Below are positions 34,339 through 44,730 of a DNA stretch of 64,000 nt, one piece after another. The DNA is from Platanthera guangdongensis (taxonomy: Eukaryota; Streptophyta; Magnoliopsida; Asparagales; Orchidaceae). The position numbers were made by a program, and so were the translations under genes. The stretch's first letter is position 1, and every line of letters begins with the position of its first letter. The DNA lies in NCBI GenBank assembly GCA_039583875.1, contig CM077150.1:187058375-187122374 (forward strand). The letters are read 5' to 3'. The notes beneath the pieces are model-generated. The model was given only the letters and a program-made list of their open reading frames with translations, searched no databases and was not told the origin of the DNA.

Positions 34339-35072
34339 TGTTAAGCCCGGAATCCGCGACCTGTTCGCGTAGCTTTCCAAACCGGGCGGCCTGGTCTTTC
34401 TAGCCGCCAAGTCTCCCAATTCGGCCGGTCACCAGAGGGCAGTATGGTCGGCTAGCCGCATCCCAGATCAACCCGTCTAGTCAACTCCGAAGCCGGGCGG
34501 TCTCCATGTCAGCCCGCCGCCAGCACCGGCCCTGCTCAGCGACAAGGCCCAGGGTCCAGCCCGTCAGCTCTCCAGGAGGAATCCGCCAGGCCGCGTGGCT
34601 TCCCTCCTTTCTCATTTTCTGCTCATTTGCTTCCCCTTACCTATGCCCGGTTCTCCTGTACCCCGGGTAGCCAGAAATTTTAGCCCTGCCCGCTTGGGCA
34701 GGCCCCCGAGCCTATAAATAGGGGGAGGGTGCACTCCCCAAGACACGCGGACTTGTATCCAGGAGCTCGCCTGTTAAGAGTTGCGGTCTCAAGTCTAGTG
34801 TTTTGCGTCTTGCAGTCCGGCCGGCTTCCTCTTTTTCCCCTTCGTGTAACTGTTTCTCTCCTTAAATAAAGGAAAGCACGTCGCAGGAGTGGCATTTAAG
34901 CCGCGATGGGCGAACTCTGCTGTTGCCGCTGCCAGCGGCCTCTTTTTCTGTTCTTTAGCTACGACCACTAGTAACCGACTACTTGACAGTCTCCTCTTTC
35001 CCCTTCTTTCCCCCGGTGCTCGAACCGTTAGCTGGTGGTGCCCGACTCCCTGTCCGTTTTCGTGCATCAATA
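34339..35072 (+). mobile_element. Element E 5' LTR
   Basis: Starts TGTTAAGCCCG and ends CATCAATA; the terminal CA has become TA compared with CATCAACA in the 3' LTR. TATA box CCTATAAATAGGGGG at 34711-34725 on the forward strand. The leader 35073-35348 follows; I could not assign the primer tRNA. Confidence 0.9.
34711..34725 (+). promoter_or_regulatory. TATA box of the E 5' LTR
   Basis: CCTATAAATAGGGGG, repeated at 42595-42609 in the 3' LTR. It drives transcription towards gag at 35349. Confidence 0.75.
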
Positions 35073-35348
35073 GTTAACACGCGGCCTTCAGATCTCGATT
35101 AGTCGATGAAATCAGCGGTCTAGTTGGTCAGACCGCTCTAGCTTCTAGAGCTCGGCGGCCTGTCGAGCAAGGCGCGGCTTCGCCGGCTAAGGCTTTCAGC
35201 CCGCCTCCAGCACTGTAGAACCTGCCATTCTACCCGCTCGCTTTTCCGCCGGTCTTCTTGTCAGCTTGTTGCATCGTCTAGCCTCCAGTTCAAGCCGCGA
35301 CTAGTCGGCAGTCTCTGAGAAATTTATGGTTATCTTCTTCTTTTCAAG

Positions 35349-36461
35349 ATGAATCCTGCAAAGGGACAAATTGAATCTAGTTTCATGGCAACTACTATAG
35401 ATTTCTCAGAAGTGCAGGATTGTTCATATTTTAATAATGAGTTCCTTGGCCATGATAACAAATTTTCTACGAATTGTGTTGAGCATGCACCAAAGTCTAT
35501 TGCAAATGAACCTCCTTATAAGGAAGAAGAAGAGGCCCCTTCTCCATTCATTGATCGTATTCGGTGGGATATTGTTTCCGATGATTTCAGAGTGCCGCGT
35601 CTCCCGGAGTATTCTGGATGTGATAATCCGTTTTCTCATTTGCAGGCCTTTGAATCAGACATTTCACTAAGAAACGTGTCAAATGGAGTAAAGTGCAAAC
35701 TCTTTGTTATATCCTTTGGCAATATTGCAAGAGAATGGTTTTATAGTCTTCCACCTCGATCGGTAACCAGTTTTAAAGATCTTCGAAGTCAATTTATTCC
35801 AAGATTCACTATTTACAGGAAGCGAGGAAGAGACGTTGGAGCTCTCTTCCGAATCAAGCAAGGAGTTGACGAGTCGAATCCGGATTTCGTTGACCGATTC
35901 CAAAAAGAAGTTTTGGATGTCTGTTAAGTCCATCAAGATTATTACTTGCATGCTTTCATAAATGCACTTCGAGAAGGCCCTTTGAAGTTTAAGCTCACCA
36001 CAAAGTACCCCAAGACTTATGGAGATCTTATTGATACCGTTAATAAATTCATAATAGGGGAAGAAGCGAATAAAGGTTATATCTTGTTTCTGAATCAAAT
36101 GGCTAAACAATCTCGAGGGACTTCTGGTGATCAGCAACTCATTTCTTCTCAAAATGTTTCGTAAGTTAGATATTGCAAATATCCTCCTCTTCCTCAGGAT
36201 AGAACTCCAAAGCGTAAAAAAGGTTCAGATAAGTATGTTAAATTCAAAATTACTATGGAAGATCTTATAATAATCATTCAAGGAATGTCTGAGTTCAAAA
36301 GGCCTCGGCATTTGAAATCTCAAATAAAATATCGGCATGAGGAGCTTTTTTGCAACTATCATAAAGATATTGGTCATCTAGCAGAAGGTTGCACAGCTCT
36401 CCGGGAATTAACTAATCAACTTGCAAGAGCTGAAAAATTGCAAGACTATGTCATTCAGTAA
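35349..36461 (+). pseudogene. Element E gag (Tat-lineage)
   Basis: One frame of 371 codons starts at ATG 35349 and ends at TAA 36459-36461. It is interrupted only by TAA at 35925 and TAA at 36162. The middle carries the plant Ty3/gypsy capsid signature (REWFYSLPPRSVTSFKDLRSQ, then RKRGRDVGALFRIKQG). Near the C-terminus is the knuckle CNYHKDIGHLAEGC, whose Cys-x2-His spacing is typical of Tat elements (family knowledge). No protease or other pol domain follows. Confidence 0.85.
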
Positions 36462-37788
36462 TTTTCTGGGGTATTCTTCCATGGCTTACTCAGTAGTTCA
36501 AGAAGGGATTTAATTTTCTCTATATGGTAAAAGTGTTTATGATCAGAATAGTATATAAAGTCCCCTTGACAATTGGAATTAATAGGGCATAGTCAAGCTT
36601 TGAATATATATCCTTTTGCCACATCCTTAACATCAAACAAGGATTACCTTTCATTTAAAGCTTATTACTTAGCTTTACTTATAATGCTAACATGCATACA
36701 TGTAGGGTCGAAAGGCCCCCTTGGAATTCTTAATCCCTTCACATCCCGCTTGACAACAGTCGCAGATGTGTAGTGGAAATTCCGCTTGACCTTCGTCGCA
36801 GACATTACGTTCTTGTCCCGCTTGACATCGGTCACAGATATTAAGAATTTCAATCCCGCTTATGTGTTCCTTGTGAGGAAAGTACTGCAGCACGCACCTG
36901 CCCACATCGACACATAAGCGGGTAGCTCCATATATTCTTGCAGGACAACACGAGCCTATCCGCTATCTCGCGGTTTTATTAAGCGGCCTGTGCCAATTTA
37001 TATCATTCAATACACAGGCCGCCCGGTTACATATTCCAGCTTAAATTATGAGGCTTCCATGTGCCCATTTCCGGTTTATTATTCATATACTCTTGAAGTC
37101 GGCCAACCTGTATCTGGCAGTTAATTTTCGATCTTAGTCCGCTGACTTATATGGTATCAATTATACTAGTCGCTCCGCGACCTGCCATCATAAAATTATT
37201 TGGCTTCCATGTGCCTATTGCTGACCTGTATTATCAGAAGCCGCAGAATGTTGATCTATTCTTCTCTCTTTCATTGAAAGGGCAATTTTTATCAGAGTCC
37301 GCCCTAGCCACTATCTTATACTTCAATGTCATGGTTTTTGGCGACTAAGAACGGTAGCCGCGCGGCTTATTGTTCGTAGTTTATGTACAAGTAAGGCGTG
37401 ATCTTTTCCCTCTTCCTAGCGGATAACTTTGTGTACTTCATCGAGGCAAATGACGGTTCAAATCGTTAGCCGCGTGGCTTATAATCGATGTATGTTCTGA
37501 GATAAGTCGCAAGGATATCTATCTCTCTTGCGGGTAGCTTCTATAAAGTCGCGCTATGACCTCAGACCGGTTTATATGCTAACAATCTGTTAAATCGGAA
37601 GTTATACTGAGACCGTGCGGCCTCAAACAAGTAAGAAAAGTGAGATGTAAAGTAAGAGACGTCAAAGTTGAACTTGTCCTTCATTTCTATTTCATTAAAT
37701 GAAACAAAATGTTAATCGCGCGGTTTACAAAAACAATACCGCCGATTTTCCAAACAGATAAAAATACAAGTAAAGAATTAAAAAGGTT
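36462..37788. other. Element E interior without a gene
   Basis: No coding region. Contains short repeats built on CCGCTTGAC (36748-36860) and copies of the palindrome AGCCGCGCGGCT (exact at 37356-37367) with variants near 37468, 37613 and 37714. Confidence 0.7.
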
Positions 37789-39588
37789 CTAATCGGCCGG
37801 CTTGAGCTTTTTAGCCGCAGGGGAACGTGAATCACCGTCACCATCGATGTCAACGGAGGATTCAGAATACCCGTTGCTGATAGTCGCCGAGCCGCCAGAA
37901 CCGCTAGAAGTCGCTGAATCTGTCCGCGCGGTCTCGGATGCTTGACCACCGGACTCGGACAATGCGCCTCCGCTCCAGCTTTCCTGGCCGCCCTCTTCCT
38001 CGTCGTCTTCCTCCTATTCGCCATTTTCCTCGCCGACCTTGCCTTTACCCTTGATCGCCCTGTAGACGGCGGCCACCTCCTCTTTCAGGGTGGGGTAGAT
38101 GTCGGCACAGGTGAAGTCGGTGAAGCCGGTCGCTAAGCCGCCAAGGTCTCGGAGGCGGTTAAGCGCCCCGTTGATCCCTTGGACAACCTGCAGGAAGACG
38201 TTGTCTTGGAAGGTGGGGTTGGCCGGGTCATACATTGCCTGCAAAAGAAGTAATGGTAAGGCCGCGCGGTTTCATAATGCTAACCGCACAAGTATCGGTA
38301 ATGACTTACCGCCTCCCTTTCTTTCAGTCGCTTGTTCTCTTCCACTTGTTCTTTTAACTGCCCCTCCAGGCTGCTCCTCTCTTTCATTAACTGCTTGTAG
38401 GCAAGGCCCATGAAGTGGCTTGCCACGAAGCTCCTCGCTCCGACTTGCGCGGCTAGCCGCGGCAGGTCGTCCGCTGGAACTTTGCGCATTGCCTTCAGGT
38501 TGCGCTTGCCATACAGCGCGCCTCCAACCACGCTCGTGTGGAGGGTTACTTCTTCTCTCCCCCAGTAATGGAGGGCGGTGGAGATCATCATGGACTCGCC
38601 GTCCGGACTCCACAGCACAGCCGGGTTGCCATGGACGTCCTTCAGGCTGCTGCCCGTTCCCTGCAGCATAAATTCGCTAGAGGAGGCTGACTCCTCCTCC
38701 TCCACAGCCCACGCCGTCTTGGCCTACTTGGCTCGCTTCTCTCGTTGGGTGAGAGTCAGGCCGCCAGGCGTCAGCAACTTGTTCTGCGGGACCGCCACAG
38801 CAGCTGCAAAGACAAAGATAAAGTTAGTTCACAAGCCGCGCGGCTAAGAGTTCAGTTCGGTCGGTTTAGAGCTTACTATCTTCTGCTTCGATCCCTTCTA
38901 AGGAGGGCAGCAGCAGGATGTAATGGTTTACATCAAGCCGCTCCCCCTTGAAGAAGGTGTAGATGTCCTTCTCGACGCCGTCCAAGCCGCCGTTGCCGAA
39001 GGCGGCCTCTTCGCGGATTTGCGGGTTGACTGGCAGCAACCCCAGGTTTCCCTCGAAGATGAGAAACCTCTCCGACCAGTTGGCTATCTTATTCGCCAGG
39101 TTGACGATCTTCAGCCCCATGCAGCCGAAGTACAAATGCCCCCGGAAGATCTTTGTCCCGGAGTCCGGGATAGACCGCACCGAGAAGCATTCCCGGAACA
39201 TCCTCATGGAAAATCGGACTCTTTCCGATCTTAAGTAGGAGATGAAGCTATATATGGAGGCTATCTAGTTCGGTGGTAGTTGTCCTGGCACAGCTCCATA
39301 ATGGTCGAAGACCGCCACGGCCTCCATCAAGACCGGAAAATGGAATCCGCAATCGAAGTGGTCGATTGGGATGGCGATCTGATTGTCGTTTGATGTGTTA
39401 ATCCGCTCGTCCTGCAGCGTAAGCCGCGCGACCAGTGGGCTTCCCTGCATGTGTTTATCTACAAACTCGTCCAGCTTGGCTTTTGTAAGTCGGTATTCTT
39501 TATGGTCAGCAGAGTGGAATGCGGAGGCAGCGTCAGTCCTAACCGCAGTGGCCTTGTCAGACCGCAATGACTTGGACTTAGCCTGCAT
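37789..39588 (-). pseudogene. Element E antisense gene A (spliced; putative gypsy-type transposon domain)
   Basis: Gene model on the minus strand: exon 1 39588-38877, exon 2 38803-38310, exon 3 38238-37789. Intron 1 (38876-38804, 73 bases) has donor GTAAGC and acceptor TTTGCAG. Intron 2 (38309-38239, 71 bases) has donor GTAAGT and acceptor TTTTGCAG. Both joins keep the frame. A TATA box precedes the ATG by about 37 bases. Exon 1 encodes a domain resembling the Pfam putative gypsy-type transposon domain (YGAVPGQLPPN; MRMFRECFSVRSIPDSGTK). Exon 2 holds a helical coiled-coil-like run (EGQLKEQVEENKRLKERE). Exon 3 ends acidic/Ser-rich with a basic tail (KKLK). Three point stops (near 39265, 38725 and 38014) make this copy broken. 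Confidence 0.8.
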
Positions 39589-40042
39589 CTTTTCTATCTT
39601 GTGATGAAATCTCCGGGGCCAGCTCTATTTATAGAAAACCAATAGAGGTATAGTACTCAACATCAAATCGCGACTAGGCGTCACGCTGGGCGACCTAAAC
39701 CTGCAGGAAATACGGATCAGTGCAGCGGCTAAGCCGCAGTTCAGTTCGTCACGTCTATATCCTTGCACTTAGAATAATTTCGTGGAAAATCATGTGGATA
39801 TAAAGGTTTCAAGCTGGCGATCTGATCGCCAGACCGCGCGGCTACTTTCTTATACTTAGATTTTTTTCAGAACAAAACACAGGCATGGAGATCATAAATA
39901 CAAATGGCATACACAGCAAACAGTTCGCAGCATAATTAAAAATACAACAGTTTACAAGAACCAAATTGTCCAACATCCAGCAGAAAAAATATATTACAAC
40001 ATAATATTCAATTGTTCGCGCGGCTTAAATTGCTCAAGTCGC
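39589..40042 (-). promoter_or_regulatory. Promoter region of antisense gene A
   Basis: On the minus strand TTTTCTATAAATAGAGC (TATAAATAG at 39633-39625) lies just upstream of the ATG at 39588. The rest of the interval is noncoding, with E-type palindromes near 39830 and 40013. Confidence 0.65.
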
Positions 40043-42033
40043 TCAGCCTTGCTTATCGCCGTTATATTTGTCTCGTCCTATCCGCGCGACCTGTTCACAG
40101 GTTTGCACAATGGCGACGTACACCTGGCTAACCAGATTATGAAGCGAGTGTAGAGACCGATGAACCCGCGCAGTGTCGCGTTCTATGATCGTAAATGGGA
40201 TCATTGGGATTGCCTGAATCCCCAGCCCGCTTGAAGCTGCGGCCTGTCTGGGCGCCCCGGCCTCCGATGGATTTGAAGTCTCACCGGAGGCCGGGCGGCC
40301 AGTAACTGGCATTTTTCCAGAGGTCGACAGTGCAGTCCGCTCCTCTCCGCCGGTCTCCGCTGACAACTCTTGGTTTCCGTCGTCCTCAACATGTGGAACC
40401 TCTTCTCTGTCTCCATCTAGCCGCCCGGCCGTCAGCAAATACTTCTCTGCCCTCTCCTGCTCCAAGGCAACCTGCATCTCTGCAATCTTCGTCTCAGCAG
40501 CCTCCATCGCGGTCTGCAGCTCAGACTTCAACTTTATGGTCTCCTGCTCAAGCGCGGTTTGCAGCCTTGTGGTCTCTTGCTCTAGGATGGTTTGCAACTC
40601 TTGGATCCTTTTCTCGGCGGCCTCCTGGGCAACCCGCTTCTCTTCGTCCCTAATCCGCAGGGTTTCGGTGAGCGCGTCCAAAGCCGCCTGCATTGTGCCG
40701 ACCTCCTTCTGGAAGTCGGCCATCTCTTTCTCGAAAACACTTGGCGGAGGCGGAGGCGGCGGCAGCATAGACATAAATGATGTCAAGTCGCCTGATTTCA
40801 TCGCGGTCTCCGTTTCACCTGCAGAAGATAAACTGCAGTCAGGTTCAGTCGGATAATTGCGACTTTCTAGTAAGGGAATCGGTAGGATAAGACAGCCGGT
40901 TTGATTTTTATCTCCTTCAGAGGCCGCGGTATGGTTTTTAAACACTGGCCTCCTGAATCGTTCGGGATCTATCCTCTTTAGCTTTTCTTTCCATAGTCGC
41001 TCAATTTCTTTAGCTCGGCTTTTCAGTTGGGTCGTAGTCAGGAAAAAGCTGGCCAGCGGATTTAATATTATGTTCGCCCCCTTCTTCCTTGACCGCGGCT
41101 TGTAGAAGTTAACAATTTGCTTAACTTCCCTGTGTTTACCTTGCAGCAATGGAAGTGAGATCGCCACCGTCTTCTCGGCAATCAGCTTCTTCATCTCCTC
41201 CATTTTCTCTCGAAGCTTCAGTTTCTCGGCTCCTTCAGAAGCCGCGGAAGCCAGATAACCAGGCTTCTCCCCAATGACCTGGACTTCAGGGCGGTCAACC
41301 TCCTTAGAGGCCCTTGGAGTCGCCAATAGCCCATCCTGCTGCTGGAGGGTCTCCATGCCCTTGAGGAGTTCGCTAAGCGACTCGCTAGCCGAGGATTCAT
41401 CCTCCGGCTCGTTCGGCTTGAATGTCGGTGTGGACGGACTCTCAGGTACCTCCTTCTTGTGCGGCCTATGTTGAAGACTATCCGCGCCGGTCTTTACGGA
41501 AATATTCCGATTTCCGGCCTGCATCTTCCTCATCTTCCTCTTCATCCTTTCCTCATGGGTCTCGCTCCTTTTCTTTTGCCGCTTCAAGGAGCCGAACACC
41601 ATTTCAGTCTGTTTGCTCTGTTCAGCCAAAGTCCGTTCGGTCTGCAATGCCTTCTCCGGCTCGTTGTCGTCCACAACGATTAGGTCGACCTTAGCCGGCA
41701 ATTCGGGCGGCTTTCCAGATTCAACACTTTTCTCCTCCGTCTCACCTATTTTTTAGCGTGGTTCGCCTGATGGAGAGAAAGTCATATCAAAGGATTTGGC
41801 AGTTTCAGTTTGTGGCGCGGTCATTTCGAAACCGCATTTTGATCTGTTGCAGCCTGCAATGATTCGTTGACGGTCTGTGTCGGCCTCTTTTCAGATCCAG
41901 AGGCCGCTGGAGCAACCGGCTTCCCAATCCTCTTCGCAGGCTGTCGGTCAGAGTCATCTGGTTTCTCGCTCCAGCTTTTCTTCTTTTCAGTCGGCTACTT
42001 GTCGCGGGCTAGCATAGACGACATGACATCCAT
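40043..42033 (-). pseudogene. Element E antisense gene B (coiled-coil protein, unknown function)
   Basis: The minus-strand ATG at 42033 is about 100 bases after a TATAAAATC box (42140-42132). The first part has a TAG near 41998 and a frameshift near 41830. A TAA near 41757 precedes the long 552-residue open stretch 41701-40043. It is basic near the N-terminus (KRQKKRSETHEERMKRKMRK), with an acidic/Ser linker, a Pro run (LPPPPPPP), and then a long coiled-coil with repeated LQTALEQET-type heptads (about 40750-40440). A conserved-looking C-terminal helix follows (HRSLHSLHNLVSQVYVAIV). No enzyme motif is seen. Antisense extra ORFs are known in Tat-lineage elements; their role is unknown. Confidence 0.65.
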
Positions 42034-42131
42034 CTTGGGAAAGATCGTGTCGGCTTGCAAAATTCTGACCGCAAGTGGCGAGTAGCGACCCGTAGCTTGG
42101 CAGAAATCTTGAAGAATGTCAAGGTCCAGGA

Positions 42132-42140
42132 GATTTTATA
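42132..42140 (-). promoter_or_regulatory. TATA-like box of antisense gene B
   Basis: TATAAAATC on the minus strand, 82 bases inside the 3' LTR border and about 100 bases upstream of the ATG at 42033. Confidence 0.45.
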
Positions 42141-42222
42141 GACTTCGATAAGGCAGTCGCGGTCTCCGGCTTAGGTCTACATTTTCGAAGTTTTTTGGAA
42201 ACTTAAAAATGTGCGGGGATTA

Positions 42223-42956
42223 TGTTAAGCCCGAAATCCGCGACCTGTTCGCGTAGCTTTCCAGACCAGGCGGCCTGGTCTTTCTAGCCGCCAAGTCTCC
42301 CAATTCGGCCGGTCACCAGAGGGCGGTCTGATCGTCTAGTCGCATCCCAGATCAACCCGTCTAGTCAACTCCGAAACCGGGCGGTCTCCATGTCAGCCCG
42401 CCGCCAGCACGGGCCCTGCTCAGCGACAATTCCCAGGGTCCAGCCTGTCAGCTCGCCAGGAGGAATCCGCCAGGCCGCGCGGCTTCCCTCCTTTCTCGTT
42501 TTCTGCTCATTTACTTCCCCTCACCTCTGTCCGGTTCTCTTGTACCCCGGGCAGCCGGAAATTTTAGCCCTGCCCGCCTGGGCAGGCCCCCGAGCCTATA
42601 AATAGGGGGAGGGTGCACTCCCCAAGACACACGGACTTGTATCCAGGAGCTCGCATGTTAAGAGCTGCGGTCTCAAGTCTAGTGTTTTGCGGCTTGCAGT
42701 CCGGCCGGCTTCCTCTTTTTCCCCTTCGTGTAACTATTTCTCTCCTTAAATAAAGGAAAGCCCGTCGCAGGAGTGGCATTTAAGCTGCGGCGGGCGAACT
42801 CTGCTGTTGCCGCTGCCAGCGGCCTCTTTTTCTATTCTTTAGCTACGACCGCTAGTAACCAACTACTCGACAGTCTCCTCTTTCCCCTTCTTTCCCCCGG
42901 TGCTCGAACCGTTAGCTGGTGGTGCCTGACTCCCTGTCCATTTTCGTGCATCAACA
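42223..42956 (+). mobile_element. Element E 3' LTR
   Basis: 734 bases, the same length as the 5' LTR. Preceded by the purine-rich ATGTGCGGGGATTA (42209-42222), starts TGTTAAGCCCG, ends CATCAACA, and is followed by TSD AGCTA. TATA box at 42595-42609. Confidence 0.9.
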
Positions 42957-43254
42957 AGCTAGTCACGTAGAGGGGGGGGGGTGAATAGGTCTTTAAAAAT
43001 TCCTAAGTCTTTTTGTTGTTTGCTTACTAAGAATTTAGCTTTCTTTTACTTTCTTCCTAAGGTTATCTTAGAGCTTGTCCTTAGTACCTGCAATATAAAA
43101 GAAGAACAAACAACACAGTAAAGCACATAGATATTTATAGTGGTTCCGCAATTGGGTACATCCGCTTTCCCTCCCACCTTTCAAGCTTATGTTAGACAAG
43201 GTCAAAAGTCCTACAAAATGCACCTCAGAGTTTACACCTCATGCCCTTAGCCTT

Positions 43255-43690
43255 ACACTCAGGTTCTCTTCAGAACCCTACCTCAGAACCATAAAGGTTC
43301 CTACCTCAGAGGCCTGCAGTGCTCCTACAACTCAGTGGTCCTCAAACCACCAACGTCAACCTTATCTCTAAGGCCTACAGCTCAGGCATTTCAATACTAC
43401 AACTTTAGTCATAAGGTCCTACTCCCAAAGTGTTGCAGTACTCCTACAGCTCAGTACCCTTCCAGGTACCTACCTCATTACCCTTCGAGGCACCTACAGC
43501 TCAGTGACACACTTGTCACCTACCTCAGTCCAAAAGGCCCTACTACTCAGGCTGGAAGGACAGACCTACTCTTAGATCCACTCCAGGATCCTACCTTAGT
43601 GCCCCAGCAGGGCACCTATCTCAATGACTAATTAGTCACCTACAACTCAGGCACAAAAGGCCCTACAGCTCAGATTCACATAACCTGAAT
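43255..43690 (-). repeat. Hairpin string in LTR-Y
   Basis: In plus coordinates: GGTTCT-cttc-AGAACC (43262-43277), GAACC-ataaa-GGTTC (43286-43300), GTACC-cttcca-GGTAC (43454-43469), GTGAC-acactt-GTCAC (43504-43519), GATCC-actcca-GGATC (43575-43590), GTGCCC-cagca-GGGCAC (43599-43615) and TGACTAATTAGTCA (43625-43638). They are separated by CCTACCTCAG/CCTACAACTCAG linkers (transcribed as CTGAG..GTAGG). Stems differ, linkers do not. Confidence 0.85.
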
Positions 43691-44093
43691 CCTATAGGAA
43701 ATTAATCAAAAATTGAAATAAATTAAAACACTGACTCAGAGATAAATCTCAGAGTCTACCTTGTTGGACTGAGTAGGTAACAGTCCAGCCCTCTTATTGT
43801 AGAAGGAATTAGTCATGTTCTATAGGTAACTGCTTCTCTGCTGCACTGAAGAACAACTATCTACTGTTGAAGGCTGACGACCCTTCACATAGCTATCTCT
43901 TCTTGTAGATTAGATCAATCAGCCAACTTGTTCTGCATATAACAAACTTGATGAACTGCAAAAGTTTCAGCTATCTTTCTCTTCCTCCTGGCTTGCACTG
44001 CTGTACTTAGCTTTCGAGCTCGTTGGAGAAGATGAAGTCCTGATGCCTCTATTTTCTGTAAACCTTAATCCCTCTTATTCTCGATTCAATTTT

Positions 44094-44108
44094 CCCTTTT
44101 TATATCCG
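44094..44108 (-). promoter_or_regulatory. TATA box of LTR-Y
   Basis: CGGATATAAAAAGGG on the minus strand, between the U3 palindromes (44311-44570) and the hairpin string. Confidence 0.65.
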
Positions 44109-44310
44109 TTGATTTGAATCAATGACACTATTTGAGTGTGCGACCAGCCATGGATGGTGAGCGACACCTCCCCCAGAAGAAGACAAACAGTAGCATCTGG
44201 CGCTACTGTAGCTTTCCCGCAACGGCATGAAATACTTTGACTTGTTGACTACTGGTGACGTCAGGAGTGGTCATCACTTTCTGGACTTAGAAAAATCTAG
44301 AACTCATTAA

Positions 44311-44570
44311 GTGTTGAGTGATGTTGAATCACTCAACACACGCTGACTTGGCTCTTTATTAGAAGAATCCTGCTGGCATTGCCTCAGCGGTTCCTTCTCA
44401 ATTGTCTCAATGCTTTCTTCTTCACAACTGATATTATCTCTTGTCTCAGCGGTTGTGCTGAGACCAACACTTCTCTCAATACTTTGCATTGAGCTACTCA
44501 GCTGTCTCAGCGATTATGCTGAGACCATCTTTTCAGCTGTCTCAGTTGTCTCGACGCTTTTGCCTTAGTA
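44311..44570. repeat. Palindromes in the LTR-Y U3
   Basis: GTGTTGAGTGAT-gttga-ATCACTCAACAC (44311-44339) is a perfect 12-bp stem. GTCTCAGC and GCTGAGAC pair at 44443-44464 (loop ggttgt) and again at 44504-44525 (loop gattat). CAGCTG words recur. The truncated copy at 5977-6453 has the same set with small changes. Confidence 0.8.
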
Positions 44571-44730
44571 AAATTATCTGACTTCCAGCTAACTCTTTTT
44601 GTTCACTTGTCCAATCAAGGACAACCTGCATGCATGAACTTAAGTACACATCAAATACATTATGCCCCTTAGCATGATTGGTGATACCTCTTCAAATCTT
44701 TAGGAACATTGGAGGGCACAATTCCCAACA

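Larger units (their letters stand above)
37356..40095. repeat. Scattered AGCCGCGCGGCT palindromes of element E
   Basis: The perfect 12-base palindrome occurs exactly at 37356 and 38834. One- or two-mismatch copies lie near 37468, 37613, 37714, 38263, 39420, 39830, 40013 and 40083, and in the LTRs near 34593 and 42477. Noncoding parts and an intron are enriched. Confidence 0.7.
34339..42956 (+). mobile_element. Element E: pol-less Tat-like Ty3/gypsy element with antisense genes
   Basis: Two 734-base LTRs (34339-35072 and 42223-42956) are flanked by the perfect TSD AGCTA (34334-34338 and 42957-42961). The interior holds a forward gag and two antisense genes; no protease, RT, RNase H or integrase is visible in the 8618 bases. 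It would need enzymes from another element to move. It lies inside the solo LTR-Y. Confidence 0.95.
42962..44730 (-). mobile_element. LTR-Y solo LTR of a third SIRE-type family (main part)
   Basis: On the minus strand it starts TGTTGGGAATTGTG at 44730; its first 100 bases align with the B LTR (GATTTGAAGA, then AATGTATTTGATGT and GCAGG). U3 is palindrome-rich, the TATA box CGGATATAAAAAGGG lies at 44108-44094, a hairpin string at 43690-43240, and the end CCTATTCACCCCC near 42985. With 34312-34338 it totals about 1.8 kb. No internal region of its own is present and it splits RNase H, so it is a solo LTR. Confidence 0.75.

Noticed and set aside
38866..39238. Plus-strand ORFs opposite antisense gene A (e.g. 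38923-39234)
   Set aside because: They are shadows; the minus strand has the recognisable domain, TATA box and splice sites.
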